From NCBI RefSeq assembly GCF_019414865.1, contig NZ_DXLG01000086.1, positions 1-6,838 of the forward strand: a DNA stretch of 6,838 bases. Direction: 5' to 3'. This document shows, piece after piece, positions 1 to 5,453 of the stretch. This DNA is from Veillonella sp. (GTDB lineage Bacteria > Bacillota > Negativicutes > Veillonellales > Veillonellaceae). How positions within the stretch are numbered: the stretch's first letter is position 1; each line of letters begins with the position of its first letter. The notes beneath the pieces were generated by a model that ran no database searches, was not told the DNA's origin, and was given only the letters and a program-made list of their open reading frames with translations. Both the position numbers and the translations under genes were made by a program.

Positions 1-32
1 ATAGTACAGGGTTTATAAAATAAGTTCATTTT

Positions 33-51
33 GATATTGAGAATGATAACT
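33..51. promoter_or_regulatory. Fur-box-like site (three GATAAT-type hexamers)
   Basis: Three consecutive hexamers, GATATT, GAGAAT and GATAAC, each match the Fur repeat unit GATAAT at 5 of 6 positions. Fur is the ferric-uptake repressor, and its sites are often described as three or more such hexamers. Just downstream, AATGA (53-57) and TCATT (62-66) form a small inverted repeat. The site lies more than 100 bp upstream of the only promoter I see for the first gene, so it may serve a gene to the left of the window. The region is very AT-rich, so a chance match is possible. Confidence 0.3.
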
Positions 52-154
52 AAATGAAAAATCATTATTGATTACGTTACGTATTAATAATCTTTTGTTA
101 AATGTACTAATAACTCCCCATAAAATAACTATATAACTATAGAATTCTGATATG

Positions 155-183
155 TTTATAGAACATTGTATTTTTTGTATAAT
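155..183 (+). promoter_or_regulatory. Probable promoter of the DUF951-selD unit
   Basis: A perfect -10 hexamer TATAAT lies at 178-183. A weak -35, TTTATA at 155-160, sits 17 bp upstream and matches TTGACA at 4 of 6 positions. The predicted start is near 190, giving a leader of about 30 nt that ends in a strong ribosome site before the ATG at 221. The upstream region has no other gene. Confidence 0.45.
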
Positions 184-220
184 AAGTATATAAATACTGA
201 ACGATATAAAAGGAGGCGCT

Positions 221-424
221 ATGGCATTTGTTAGATATTATATAGGCGATGTGGTAAAAATGAAAAAGTCACATCCCTGTGGCAGTGATGAATGGGAAGT
301 TAAACGGATTGGTACAGACTTTCTCATCGTATGTAATGGTTGTGGTCATCAACTATTGATGCCGCGCCCGAAATTTGAAAAGGCAGTTAAGAAAATCGTA
401 TCTCGATTGCCCGAGAATGAATAA
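221..424 (+). CDS. DUF951 family small protein
   Basis: This 67-residue protein matches the DUF951 family of short Firmicutes proteins, whose function is unknown. Visible hallmarks are an N-terminal strand-rich segment with K-x-x-HPCG (residues 17-21) and a CNGC motif at 38-41 followed by GH, with a conserved MPRP turn at 47-50. The cysteine pattern (C20, C38, C41) could bind a metal, but that is inference. The start is set by AAAGGAGG at 209-216, 4 nt before the ATG. The stop TAA (422-424) is fused to the ribosome site of selD, and only 9 bp separate the two genes, so they are almost certainly co-transcribed and perhaps translationally coupled. In many Firmicutes this family sits next to ychF. 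Here ychF is about 4 kb away on the other strand. Family assignment is fairly sure, and no biochemical role can be given. Confidence 0.85.
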   Translation: MAFVRYYIGDVVKMKKSHPCGSDEWEVKRIGTDFLIVCNGCGHQLLMPRPKFEKAVKKIVSRLPENE

Positions 425-433
425 GGAGGACGG

Positions 434-1462
434 ATGGTACGACTCACTGATTACGTAACAAGTGGGGGCTGTGCGTGTAAGATTGGGCCTCATATATTAA
501 ATCGTGTATTAAAAGCAGTGATACCTGTTACCAATGAACACGTACTGGCAGATATGACAGGTGCTGACGATGCAGGGGTATATAAACTTTCAGATACACT
601 AGCATTAGTGCAAACATTAGATTTCTTTACGCCCATGGTTAATGATCCTATTTTATTTGGTAAAATTGCGGCTGCTAATGCTTTGAGTGATGTATATGCT
701 ATGGGCGGTACGCCTTTAACGGCTATGAATATTGTGGGGTTCCCTGTGCCTCTTGTTGAACAAGGTATATTAACAGATGTATTAAACGGAGCGGGATCTA
801 TCGTGGCTGAATCTGGTGCTGCCATCGTTGGTGGTCACAGCATTGAAAATAAAGAGCCTATCTTCGGTATGTCTGTAACAGGGCAAGTGAATCCAAATCG
901 AATTTGGAAAAATAAAGGGGCTCAAGTAGGGGATGTGCTGATATTAACTAAGCGAATTGGTACAGGAATTATGAATAATGCTCTAAAAGGTGATTTATTC
1001 CCTGTAGGTACTGAGCAGGCCGTCACTAGCATGAGTACATTAAATCGGGTGGGAGCAGAGGTGGCTCACAACTTTACCATCCATGCTTGTACAGACGTAA
1101 CAGGCTTTAGTCTAATGGGACATTCCGTAGAAATGGCTAGTGCCTCTGATGTGACCATTCATATTAAAGCTTATGACATTCCACTATTTGATAATGTCAT
1201 CGAAGCAGCTCAAATGGGCTTGGTGCCTGCTGCATCCTATGGGAATCGAAAGGCTATAACAGACGTTCAAGTAGATCAGGCTTTGGACCCTGTATGGACG
1301 GATATTCTCTTTGATCCCCAAACCTCGGGTGGCTTACTGTTTTCTGTTCCCGCTAATGAAGGTGAACAACTCGTAGAGTCGTTACATAAGGCTGGTATAG
1401 ACTGTGCGGCTATTATTGGTACTGTTGAAAGCTTTAGTGGATTAGCAGTACGTGTTACATAA
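434..1462 (+). CDS. selD: Selenide, water dikinase (selenophosphate synthase)
   Basis: SelD converts selenide and ATP to selenophosphate, AMP and phosphate. Selenophosphate is the selenium donor for selenocysteine, selenouridine in tRNA and labile-selenium enzymes. The 342-residue length is normal for the family. The N-terminal glycine-rich loop carries C13-A-C15-K16, equivalent to Cys17, Cys19 and Lys20 of the E. coli enzyme, so the catalytic position is cysteine and not selenocysteine. ATP- and metal-binding aspartates appear in GADD (43-46), TLDFFTPMVND (61-71) and ALSD (83-86). GGHSIENKEPIFG (133-145), DVTGFSLMGH (221-230) and DPQTSGG (294-300) are family signatures of the AIR-synthase-like fold. 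The ribosome site AAGGAGG (423-429) overlaps the stop of the preceding gene. Downstream come a heptamer repeat array and then yedF, a typical selenium partner. No selA, selB or selU is present in the window, so the end use of the selenophosphate is not shown. Confidence 0.97.
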   Translation: MVRLTDYVTSGGCACKIGPHILNRVLKAVIPVTNEHVLADMTGADDAGVYKLSDTLALVQTLDFFTPMVNDPILFGKIAAANALSDVYAMGGTPLTAMNIVGFPVPLVEQGILTDVLNGAGSIVAESGAAIVGGHSIENKEPIFGMSVTGQVNPNRIWKNKGAQVGDVLILTKRIGTGIMNNALKGDLFPVGTEQAVTSMSTLNRVGAEVAHNFTIHACTDVTGFSLMGHSVEMASASDVTIHIKAYDIPLFDNVIEAAQMGLVPAASYGNRKAITDVQVDQALDPVWTDILFDPQTSGGLLFSVPANEGEQLVESLHKAGIDCAAIIGTVESFSGLAVRVT

Positions 1463-1521
1463 TAGATTTATAAAAAATAGGTTTTCTACTATTGGCAATC
1501 AATATTTAATTACAATATCAT

Positions 1522-1580
1522 TAGCTGATAGCTGATAGCTGATAGCTGATAGCTGATAGCTGATAGCTGATAGCTGATAG
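1522..1580. repeat. Tandem 7-bp repeat, (TAGCTGA) x 8.4
   Basis: Eight perfect copies of TAGCTGA plus TAG run without interruption over 59 bp in the 162-bp gap between selD and yedF. The unit contains the palindrome AGCT. Because 7 is not a multiple of 3, the array passes through all frames. On the + strand it brings TAG and TGA stops into every frame, while on the - strand it has no stop in any frame and would read as a YQLSAIS heptapeptide. Arrays of this length usually change copy number by slippage. It ends about 20 bp upstream of a TATAAT that probably drives yedF, so it could affect that promoter or the selD-yedF transcript. Confidence 0.97.
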
Positions 1581-1599
1581 GTAATACTTTTACAAAACA

Positions 1600-1605
1600 T
1601 ATAAT
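1600..1605 (+). promoter_or_regulatory. Possible -10 element for yedF
   Basis: TATAAT at 1600-1605 would start RNA near 1612, giving a short leader of about 16 nt that still includes the AGAGGTG ribosome site. The -35 position (about 1577-1582) falls on the last bases of the heptamer array and has no good match to TTGACA. A second TATAAT at 1609-1614 is too close to the ribosome site to be useful. If this promoter is real, the array lies directly upstream of it. Confidence 0.3.
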
Positions 1606-1627
1606 GTATATAATATAGAGGTGTATG

Positions 1628-2227
1628 ATGAGCAATACAAATGAATTAACTGTAGATGTACGTGGTAGCTTGTGTCCAAAACCTGTTATTGAAACTAAGA
1701 AGGTTAGCGATGCGAATCCAGTTGCTGTTATTACTACTATTGTAGATAATGAAGTGAGTCGCGATAATGTAGAAAAGTTTGGCAAGTCTCGTGGTTATGG
1801 TGTGGCAATCCGCCAAGATGGTAAGGATTTCTACCTCACTATGACCCCTAATGATAATCCAGTATCAGATGGTAGTTGTAAACCAATGAATTACGGCAAC
1901 CGTGTCATCTTGATGACAAAAGATTATCTCGGTGAAGGTAGTGAAGAGCTCGGTAGAAATTTGATGAAAACCTTCTGGGTGTGCATGGTAGAAGCCGATG
2001 TAAAACCATCTAAAATCTATTTCATCAACAGCAGTGTTAAGATGGTTGTAAATGATTCTGTTCATTTAGAAAATATTAAAAAACTAGCTGATCTTGGTGT
2101 TGAAATTGCAGCATGTGGCATTTGTCTCGATTACTTTGGGGTAAAAGAAGAACTTGGCGTAGGTAGCATTACAAATATGTACGCTATTACGGACTCTATT
2201 CTTGGGGAGAATTTAGTTAAGTTATAA
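1628..2227 (+). CDS. yedF: Selenium metabolism protein YedF (TusA/SirA-like plus DsrE-like domains)
   Basis: This is a two-domain protein of 199 residues, the usual size of the selenium-linked YedF family and much longer than the single-domain E. coli YedF. Residues 1-75 form a TusA/SirA-like domain with the family CPxP motif (CPKP, 16-19), whose cysteine typically carries persulfide sulfur or selenium. After a linker, residues 90-199 form a DsrE-like domain with LGEGSEELG (101-109) and a C-terminal ACGICLDYF segment with cysteines at 163 and 166. The family is regularly found beside selD and is thought to take part in selenium handling or transfer, but its exact reaction is not established. 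Two ATGs are adjacent (1625 and 1628). AGAGG at 1617-1621 lies 3 nt from the first and 6 nt from the second, so the second is preferred. The next gene, a DUF3343 protein, follows after about 110 bp with no visible terminator. Confidence 0.93.
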   Translation: MSNTNELTVDVRGSLCPKPVIETKKVSDANPVAVITTIVDNEVSRDNVEKFGKSRGYGVAIRQDGKDFYLTMTPNDNPVSDGSCKPMNYGNRVILMTKDYLGEGSEELGRNLMKTFWVCMVEADVKPSKIYFINSSVKMVVNDSVHLENIKKLADLGVEIAACGICLDYFGVKEELGVGSITNMYAITDSILGENLVKL

Positions 2228-2325
2228 TTCTTAGCACTAGCATTTTAACGGACCAATTTAGACGAGATGCCTTAGCTTTAAATGGATCGTCAGTGTTATA
2301 AAAATGTAATGGTATATGCTATGGT

Positions 2326-2341
2326 AGGAGGTGAGGCCTTG
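2326..2341 (+). promoter_or_regulatory. Ribosome binding site fixing a TTG start
   Basis: AGGAGGTGA at 2326-2334 is an almost full match to the anti-Shine-Dalgarno sequence. Its GGAGG core ends 7 nt before TTG at 2339-2341. The in-frame ATGs at 2282 and 2321 have no ribosome site in front of them, and this site would lie inside the coding region if either were used. Confidence 0.8.
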
Positions 2342-2596
2342 GAAAATAAAAAATTGCTAGTCGTCTTTACGTCCTATTATTTTGGCGATAAAGCGGACAA
2401 GATATTAACAGAATTAGAGGTGCCTCATCAATTGATGGCTACACCTCCCGAGCTTTACGATATGTGTGGGTTATCTGTTCAAATAGATCCAAGTATTGTA
2501 GAGCAGGTTCAGACTATTTTAAAAGAACATAAGATTAGTACATCTGGCCTCTTTTGGTATGAAAAAGGCGAGCTAGCTGTACCATATAAAGCCTAG
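2339..2596 (+). CDS. DUF3343 family protein, putative Se/S carrier
   Basis: This small soluble protein has 85 residues when started at the TTG supported by the ribosome site at 2326-2334. Starting at ATG 2282 would add 19 unlikely residues. It resembles DUF3343, a family of short proteins described as putative selenium/sulfur carriers and often encoded beside selD and yedF. Visible features are an N-terminal beta strand (LLVVFTSYYFGDKAD, about residues 6-20) and the motif VPHQLMATPPELYDMCGLSV (28-47). In this motif the TPPEL turn and C43-G44 correspond to the family's conserved proline-rich turn and single cysteine. That cysteine is the plausible carrier residue, by inference. It is the last gene of the selenium cluster. 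Its TAG stop lies inside the 5' arm of the terminator, so translation and termination are tightly juxtaposed. Confidence 0.82.
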   Translation: MENKKLLVVFTSYYFGDKADKILTELEVPHQLMATPPELYDMCGLSVQIDPSIVEQVQTILKEHKISTSGLFWYEKGELAVPYKA

Positions 2597-2614
2597 ACAT
2601 CGTCTAGGCTTTTT
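2588..2614 (+). terminator. Intrinsic terminator of the selenium cluster
   Basis: AAAGCCTAGAC (2588-2598) pairs perfectly with GTCTAGGCTTT (2602-2612) across an ATC loop and runs into a T tract at 2610-2614. The GC-containing core is 8 bp. The stop codon of the DUF3343 gene (2594-2596) is within the 5' arm. Confidence 0.92.
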
Positions 2615-2708
2615 CTTGTTTTTTATTTAAATTTTGATTCTTATATAATTTAACGGCTAACTATGGTACTATAAATATATGATATTTTTTATCATTATGG
2701 AGGTATAT

Positions 2709-3419
2709 ATGAGCAAGTATGAAATAGAAAATGTAAAATTAACCGCTCCAAAATTGGATCGTAAAGATTTAGAATATGCTATGACCTATCGCTATGCTTG
2801 TAAGAAGTTTGATAGCAATAAGAAAATCTCTGAAGAAGACTGGAATGCTATTCTTAATGCGGCACGTTTGTCTCCTACATCCCTTGGCTTTGAGGCTTAC
2901 CAATTGTTGGTGATTCAAAATCCAGAAATTCGCGAAAAAATGAAAGCTCATGGCTGGGGGATTTTAGCAGGTCTTGAAGCTAGTCATGTAGTAGTTTTCT
3001 TGGCGCGTAAAAAAGTTGATCTTGAATTCGATTCTCCATATATTCGTCATATTCAAGAAGAGGTTAAACAATTACCTGCTGAAGTTGATGCAGCATACCG
3101 TGAGAAATATGCTCAATTTACTACAAGTGACTTTAAAACATTTGAGTCTGAACGGGCTGCCTTTGATTGGGCTTCAAAACAAGCGTATATCGTTATGGCG
3201 AACATGATGACTATGGCGGCGTATGAAGGCTTAGATTCTTGTCCATTAGAAGGCTTCAATCAAGATGACATGACCGCACTCTTAGGTGATGAACTTGGCC
3301 TGTTCGATACTAAACACTTTGGCATTGCTGTAATGGCTGCCTTTGGTTACCGTGATGAAGAACCACATCGCAATAAAACACGTCGTACAATGGATGAAAT
3401 TGTAACAGTAGTTGAGTAG
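2709..3419 (+). CDS. Nitroreductase family protein (NAD(P)H-dependent FMN oxidoreductase)
   Basis: This 236-residue cytoplasmic flavoprotein is of the nitroreductase superfamily, whose members use FMN and NAD(P)H to reduce nitro compounds, quinones or flavins. The FMN-binding N-terminal signature R28-Y-A-C-K-K-F-D35 and the segment ARLSPTSLGFEAYQLLVI (52-69) are typical of NfsB/YfkO-like enzymes. A SCPLEGF motif (177-183) and a GYR (213-215) near the C-terminus match the conserved late parts of the fold. The start ATG at 2709 follows GGAGG at 2699-2703 with 5 nt spacing, and an upstream in-frame ATG at 2679 lacks a ribosome site. It is preceded by the selenium-cluster terminator, so it has its own transcription unit. 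TTGATT at 2634-2639 is only a weak -35 candidate. Its substrate cannot be told from the sequence. Confidence 0.92.
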   Translation: MSKYEIENVKLTAPKLDRKDLEYAMTYRYACKKFDSNKKISEEDWNAILNAARLSPTSLGFEAYQLLVIQNPEIREKMKAHGWGILAGLEASHVVVFLARKKVDLEFDSPYIRHIQEEVKQLPAEVDAAYREKYAQFTTSDFKTFESERAAFDWASKQAYIVMANMMTMAAYEGLDSCPLEGFNQDDMTALLGDELGLFDTKHFGIAVMAAFGYRDEEPHRNKTRRTMDEIVTVVE

Positions 3420-3452
3420 ATTATATATGTAGAACTAAATCGAAATTCTTCA

Positions 3453-3480
3453 TTTAACCTTTAGAATTGAATGCTATATT
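3453..3480 (+). promoter_or_regulatory. Probable promoter of the membrane-protein/CsbD pair
   Basis: An extended -10, TGCTATATT, lies at 3472-3480. TTTAAC at 3453-3458 is a weak -35 at 16 bp spacing. The start is expected near 3487, giving a leader of about 84 nt. The left arm of an 11-bp inverted repeat lies between the two hexamers. Confidence 0.45.
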
Positions 3481-3503
3481 ATAAATACACAACAATTCTA
3501 AAG
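3459..3503. repeat. 11-bp perfect inverted repeat flanking a promoter
   Basis: CTTTAGAATTG (3459-3469) and CAATTCTAAAG (3493-3503) are perfect reverse complements separated by 23 bp that contain the extended -10 and the predicted start site. The right arm shares two bases with an adjacent 16-bp palindrome. The arrangement resembles an operator that brackets the promoter more than a transcribed hairpin, because the left arm would not be in the RNA. Confidence 0.7.
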
Positions 3504-3517
3504 TATTTATAAATACT
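3502..3517. repeat. 16-bp perfect palindrome AGTATTTATAAATACT
   Basis: This sequence is identical to its own reverse complement and lies in the leader of the following membrane-protein gene, 54 bp before its ATG. It could be a dimer-binding site. AT-rich palindromes also arise by chance. Confidence 0.55.
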
Positions 3518-3570
3518 GTATTTTTGATGGGATTTATGAATATTATGATTAAATAGGAAGGAGTGATTAT

Positions 3571-3810
3571 ATGTTATGGTCAATTATTGTTGGTGGTTTT
3601 ATTGGGTTCCTAGCTGGTGCCATCACTAACAAAGGCGGTGCAATGGGCATTATCGCTAACGTTGTTGCTGGTTTAATTGGCTCGTCCGTAGGTCAGTCCC
3701 TATTTGGTACCTGGGGTCCTAGCTTAGCGGGAATGTCCTTAATTCCATCTGTATTGGGTGCAGTCATTGTTGTTGCTGTAGTCTCATTTTTCTTCGGAAA
3801 AAAAGGATAG
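3571..3810 (+). CDS. GlsB/YeaQ/YmgE family stress response membrane protein
   Basis: This very hydrophobic 79-residue protein belongs to the transglycosylase-associated (GlsB/YeaQ/YmgE) family, usually around 80 residues. Three membrane segments can be seen at about 3-19, 24-45 and 53-76. The family's glycine-rich start is clear (VGGFIGFLAGAI, 7-18, then NKGGAMGIIANVVAGLIGS), and the chain ends in a positive GKKG tail. Members are inner-membrane proteins often induced in stress, and their molecular role is not settled. AAGGAG at 3558-3563 lies 7 nt before the ATG. A CsbD-like gene follows 65 bp later, a pairing common for these stress families. In between, a weak 6-bp hairpin (TCTACT 3814-3819 with AGTAGA 3826-3831) could reduce but probably not stop transcription. 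Confidence 0.9.
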   Translation: MLWSIIVGGFIGFLAGAITNKGGAMGIIANVVAGLIGSSVGQSLFGTWGPSLAGMSLIPSVLGAVIVVAVVSFFFGKKG

Positions 3811-3875
3811 CCCTCTACTTGTAACAGTAGATTTTATATGGTTAAACGTGATTTTACATGAAAGGAGTCACAATT

Positions 3876-4112
3876 ATGGCATTAGAAGATAAATTAGATC
3901 AAGTTAAAGGTGCAGTAAAAGAAAATGCAGGTAAATTAACTGATGACAAACAAATGCAAGCCGAAGGTGCTGTTGAGAATACAGTAGCAAAAGTAAAAGA
4001 TGCTGCTGATAGTGTTGTTAATGATATCAAAAAAACTGCAGATGATGCTAAAGACGCTGTAGAAGGTGCGATTAGTGGCCTTAAAAATGCATTGGGCAAT
4101 GATGACAAATAA
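3876..4112 (+). CDS. CsbD-like stress protein
   Basis: This is a small, highly charged, alanine- and lysine-rich protein of 78 residues with no membrane segment. Residues 1-41 match the CsbD family (KLDQVKGAVKENAGKLTDD at 6-24, then the EGAVENTVAKVKD segment at 30-42), named after a Bacillus general-stress protein and of unknown function. Residues 43-73 add an amphipathic helical tail (AADSVVND, then IKKTADDAKDAVEGAISGL) that resembles LEA-type or apolipoprotein-like repeats, making the protein longer than the usual 60-70. AAAGGAG at 3861-3867 fixes the start at 3876. An upstream in-frame ATG at 3858 lies before this ribosome site and is not used. It is likely co-expressed with the membrane protein upstream and ends at a strong shared terminator. 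Confidence 0.88.
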   Translation: MALEDKLDQVKGAVKENAGKLTDDKQMQAEGAVENTVAKVKDAADSVVNDIKKTADDAKDAVEGAISGLKNALGNDDK

Positions 4113-4140
4113 AATTAAATAAAAGCTATTTTGTAGCATT

Positions 4141-4177
4141 AAAAAAACCAGTAAATCGTTCGATTTACTGGTTTTTT
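4141..4177. terminator. Bidirectional terminator between the CsbD-like gene and ychF
   Basis: ACCAGTAAATCG (4147-4158) and CGATTTACTGGT (4161-4172) are perfectly complementary with only TT between, extended by A-T pairs of the flanking A and T tracts. A runs at 4141-4147 and T runs at 4172-4177 let it stop RNA polymerase from both directions. The CsbD-like gene reads in from the left and ychF, with its stop 15 bp away, from the right. Confidence 0.93.
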
Positions 4178-4191
4178 GTTATTAATTTGTA

Positions 4192-5298
4192 TTATACGTT
4201 GAAGCGGAAGTGTGTTACATCGCCGTCTTTCATAACGTAGTCTTTGCCTTCTAGGCGTACAAGACCTTTTTCTTTAGCCGCATTTTGGCTACCGCAAGCT
4301 TGTAAGTCATCGAAGGATACAATTTCAGCACGGATGAAGCCTTTTTCTATATCGGAGTGGATTTTACCAGCCGCTTGAGGTGCTTTTGTGCCGTTTACGA
4401 TTGTCCAAGCACGAGCTTCCATTTCGCCAGCTGTGAAGTAGTTGATAAGACCTAAGAGTGCATAACTTGCCTTGATAAGTTTAGTTAAGCCAGATTCTTC
4501 AAGGCCAAGATCTTCAAGGAATGCAGCGGATTCTTCTTCAGATAACTCTGCAATTTCGGACTCGATACGAGCAGAAACAACAACGATGCCAGCGCCTTCG
4601 CTTTTCGCATATTCCTCTACGCGTTTTACATATTCATTACCGGAGTAATCAGATACTTCATCTTCAGAAATGTTAGCTACATAAAGAGATGGTTTTGCTG
4701 TAAGCAATGTCAACTCTTTGATCATTTCTAATTCTTCTTCTTCGAGACCTTGTGCACGAACTGGTTTTGCTTCACCTAGACCTTCGATGATGCGTTCTAG
4801 TAATGGTAACTCAGTACGCGCATCTTTGTCGCCGGATTTAGCGATTTTTTCAATACGTTGTTTACGTTTTTCCACGGATTCAAGGTCTGCAAGGCAGAGC
4901 TCAGTGTTGATGATTTCGATATCACGAATTGGATCGATAGAGCCAGAAACGTGAGTGATGTTAGGGTCATCGAAACAACGGATAACTTGAGCAATCGCAT
5001 CTACTTGGCGGATGTGGCTAAGGAATTTATTACCTAAACCTTCGCCTTTGGACGCACCTTCTACAAGGCCTGCAATATCTACGAAGCGCATAGCTGCAGG
5101 AAGGATGCGTTTGGAGCCGAACATTTCAGCCAATACAGCTAAACGATTGTCTGGAACATCAACGACACCTACGTTTGGCTCGATTGTACAGAATGGATAG
5201 TTGGCAGCTTCAGCGCCTGCTTTTGTAATAGCGTTGAATAATGTACTTTTACCAACATTTGGAAGGCCTACGATGCCTACTTCTAAATTTGTGCTCAT
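4192..5298 (-). CDS. ychF: Redox-regulated ATPase YchF (Obg-family P-loop protein)
   Basis: This 368-residue protein is close to the family's usual 363-366. It is an Obg-like P-loop NTPase that binds ribosomes and, unlike its relatives, prefers ATP to GTP. The P-loop GLPNVGKS is at 11-18, the switch I segment YPFCTIEPN at 34-42 and the Walker B/G3 motif DIAG at 74-77. The G4 position reads N209-I-S-E212 in place of NKxD, the known change that goes with ATP use. A helical, coiled region covers about 128-205, and a TGS domain covers about 283-366 with the family's closing HFRFNV. The start is backed by AAAGGTGG (on the - strand, + positions 5303-5310). It has its own extended -10 promoter and forms a single-gene unit ending at the shared terminator at 4141-4177. 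Confidence 0.97.
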   Translation of the reverse strand: MSTNLEVGIVGLPNVGKSTLFNAITKAGAEAANYPFCTIEPNVGVVDVPDNRLAVLAEMFGSKRILPAAMRFVDIAGLVEGASKGEGLGNKFLSHIRQVDAIAQVIRCFDDPNITHVSGSIDPIRDIEIINTELCLADLESVEKRKQRIEKIAKSGDKDARTELPLLERIIEGLGEAKPVRAQGLEEEELEMIKELTLLTAKPSLYVANISEDEVSDYSGNEYVKRVEEYAKSEGAGIVVVSARIESEIAELSEEESAAFLEDLGLEESGLTKLIKASYALLGLINYFTAGEMEARAWTIVNGTKAPQAAGKIHSDIEKGFIRAEIVSFDDLQACGSQNAAKEKGLVRLEGKDYVMKDGDVTHFRFNV

Positions 5299-5369
5299 GG
5301 TACCACCTTTTATTAACTAATTGATTTCGTTCTTTGTGAAAGCTTCCGTAGAAACTCTATCAAATAAAT

Positions 5370-5378
5370 ATTATATCA
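5370..5378 (-). promoter_or_regulatory. Extended -10 promoter of ychF
   Basis: Read on the - strand, this is TGATATAAT, a perfect TG-N-TATAAT extended -10. No convincing -35 lies 17 bp upstream. Transcription would begin near 5363, giving a leader of about 65 nt before the ychF start at 5298. Confidence 0.6.
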
Positions 5379-5400
5379 TATAGATGCTATAAATTTGTAC

Positions 5401-5445
5401 TAAAAAAGTGACACTATTAGTCACATAGGTGACTAGTAGTGTCAC
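5401..5445. promoter_or_regulatory. Tandem GTGAC-N7-GTCAC palindromes, possible operator or - strand terminator
   Basis: Two 17-bp sites, GTGACACTATTAGTCAC (5408-5424) and GTGACTAGTAGTGTCAC (5429-5445), are each an inverted repeat of GTGAC with a 7-bp spacer. Their centres are 21 bp apart, two helical turns, which suits paired binding of a dimeric regulator. The two sites are also near-perfect inverted copies of each other (one mismatch, a T-G pair), so the whole could fold as a 17-bp hairpin. On the - strand the hairpin is followed by TTTTTTA and could act as a terminator. It lies between the divergent ychF and putative 6S RNA promoters, about 52-53 bp from each predicted start site. Confidence 0.6.
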
Positions 5446-5453
5446 TAAATACA

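Noticed and set aside
1463..1521. Terminator after selD (AATAG/CTATT around 1487)
   Set aside because: The pairing is 5 bp of almost only A-T with no T tract after it, so no real terminator separates selD from yedF.
1510..1785. Minus-strand reading frame with YQLSAIS repeats
   Set aside because: It runs antisense to the start of yedF and through the heptamer array, which has no stop in any minus frame. The frame is a by-product of the repeat and has no ribosome site or family match.
2282..2338. Longer N-terminus of the DUF3343 protein from ATG 2282
   Set aside because: There is no ribosome site before 2282 or 2321, while a near-perfect one serves TTG 2339. The extra residues do not look like the family.
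3814..3838. Hairpin TCTACT/AGTAGA followed by TTTTAT, as a terminator between the membrane protein and the CsbD-like gene
   Set aside because: The stem is only 6 bp with two GC pairs and the T tract is short and interrupted. At most it is a weak attenuator.
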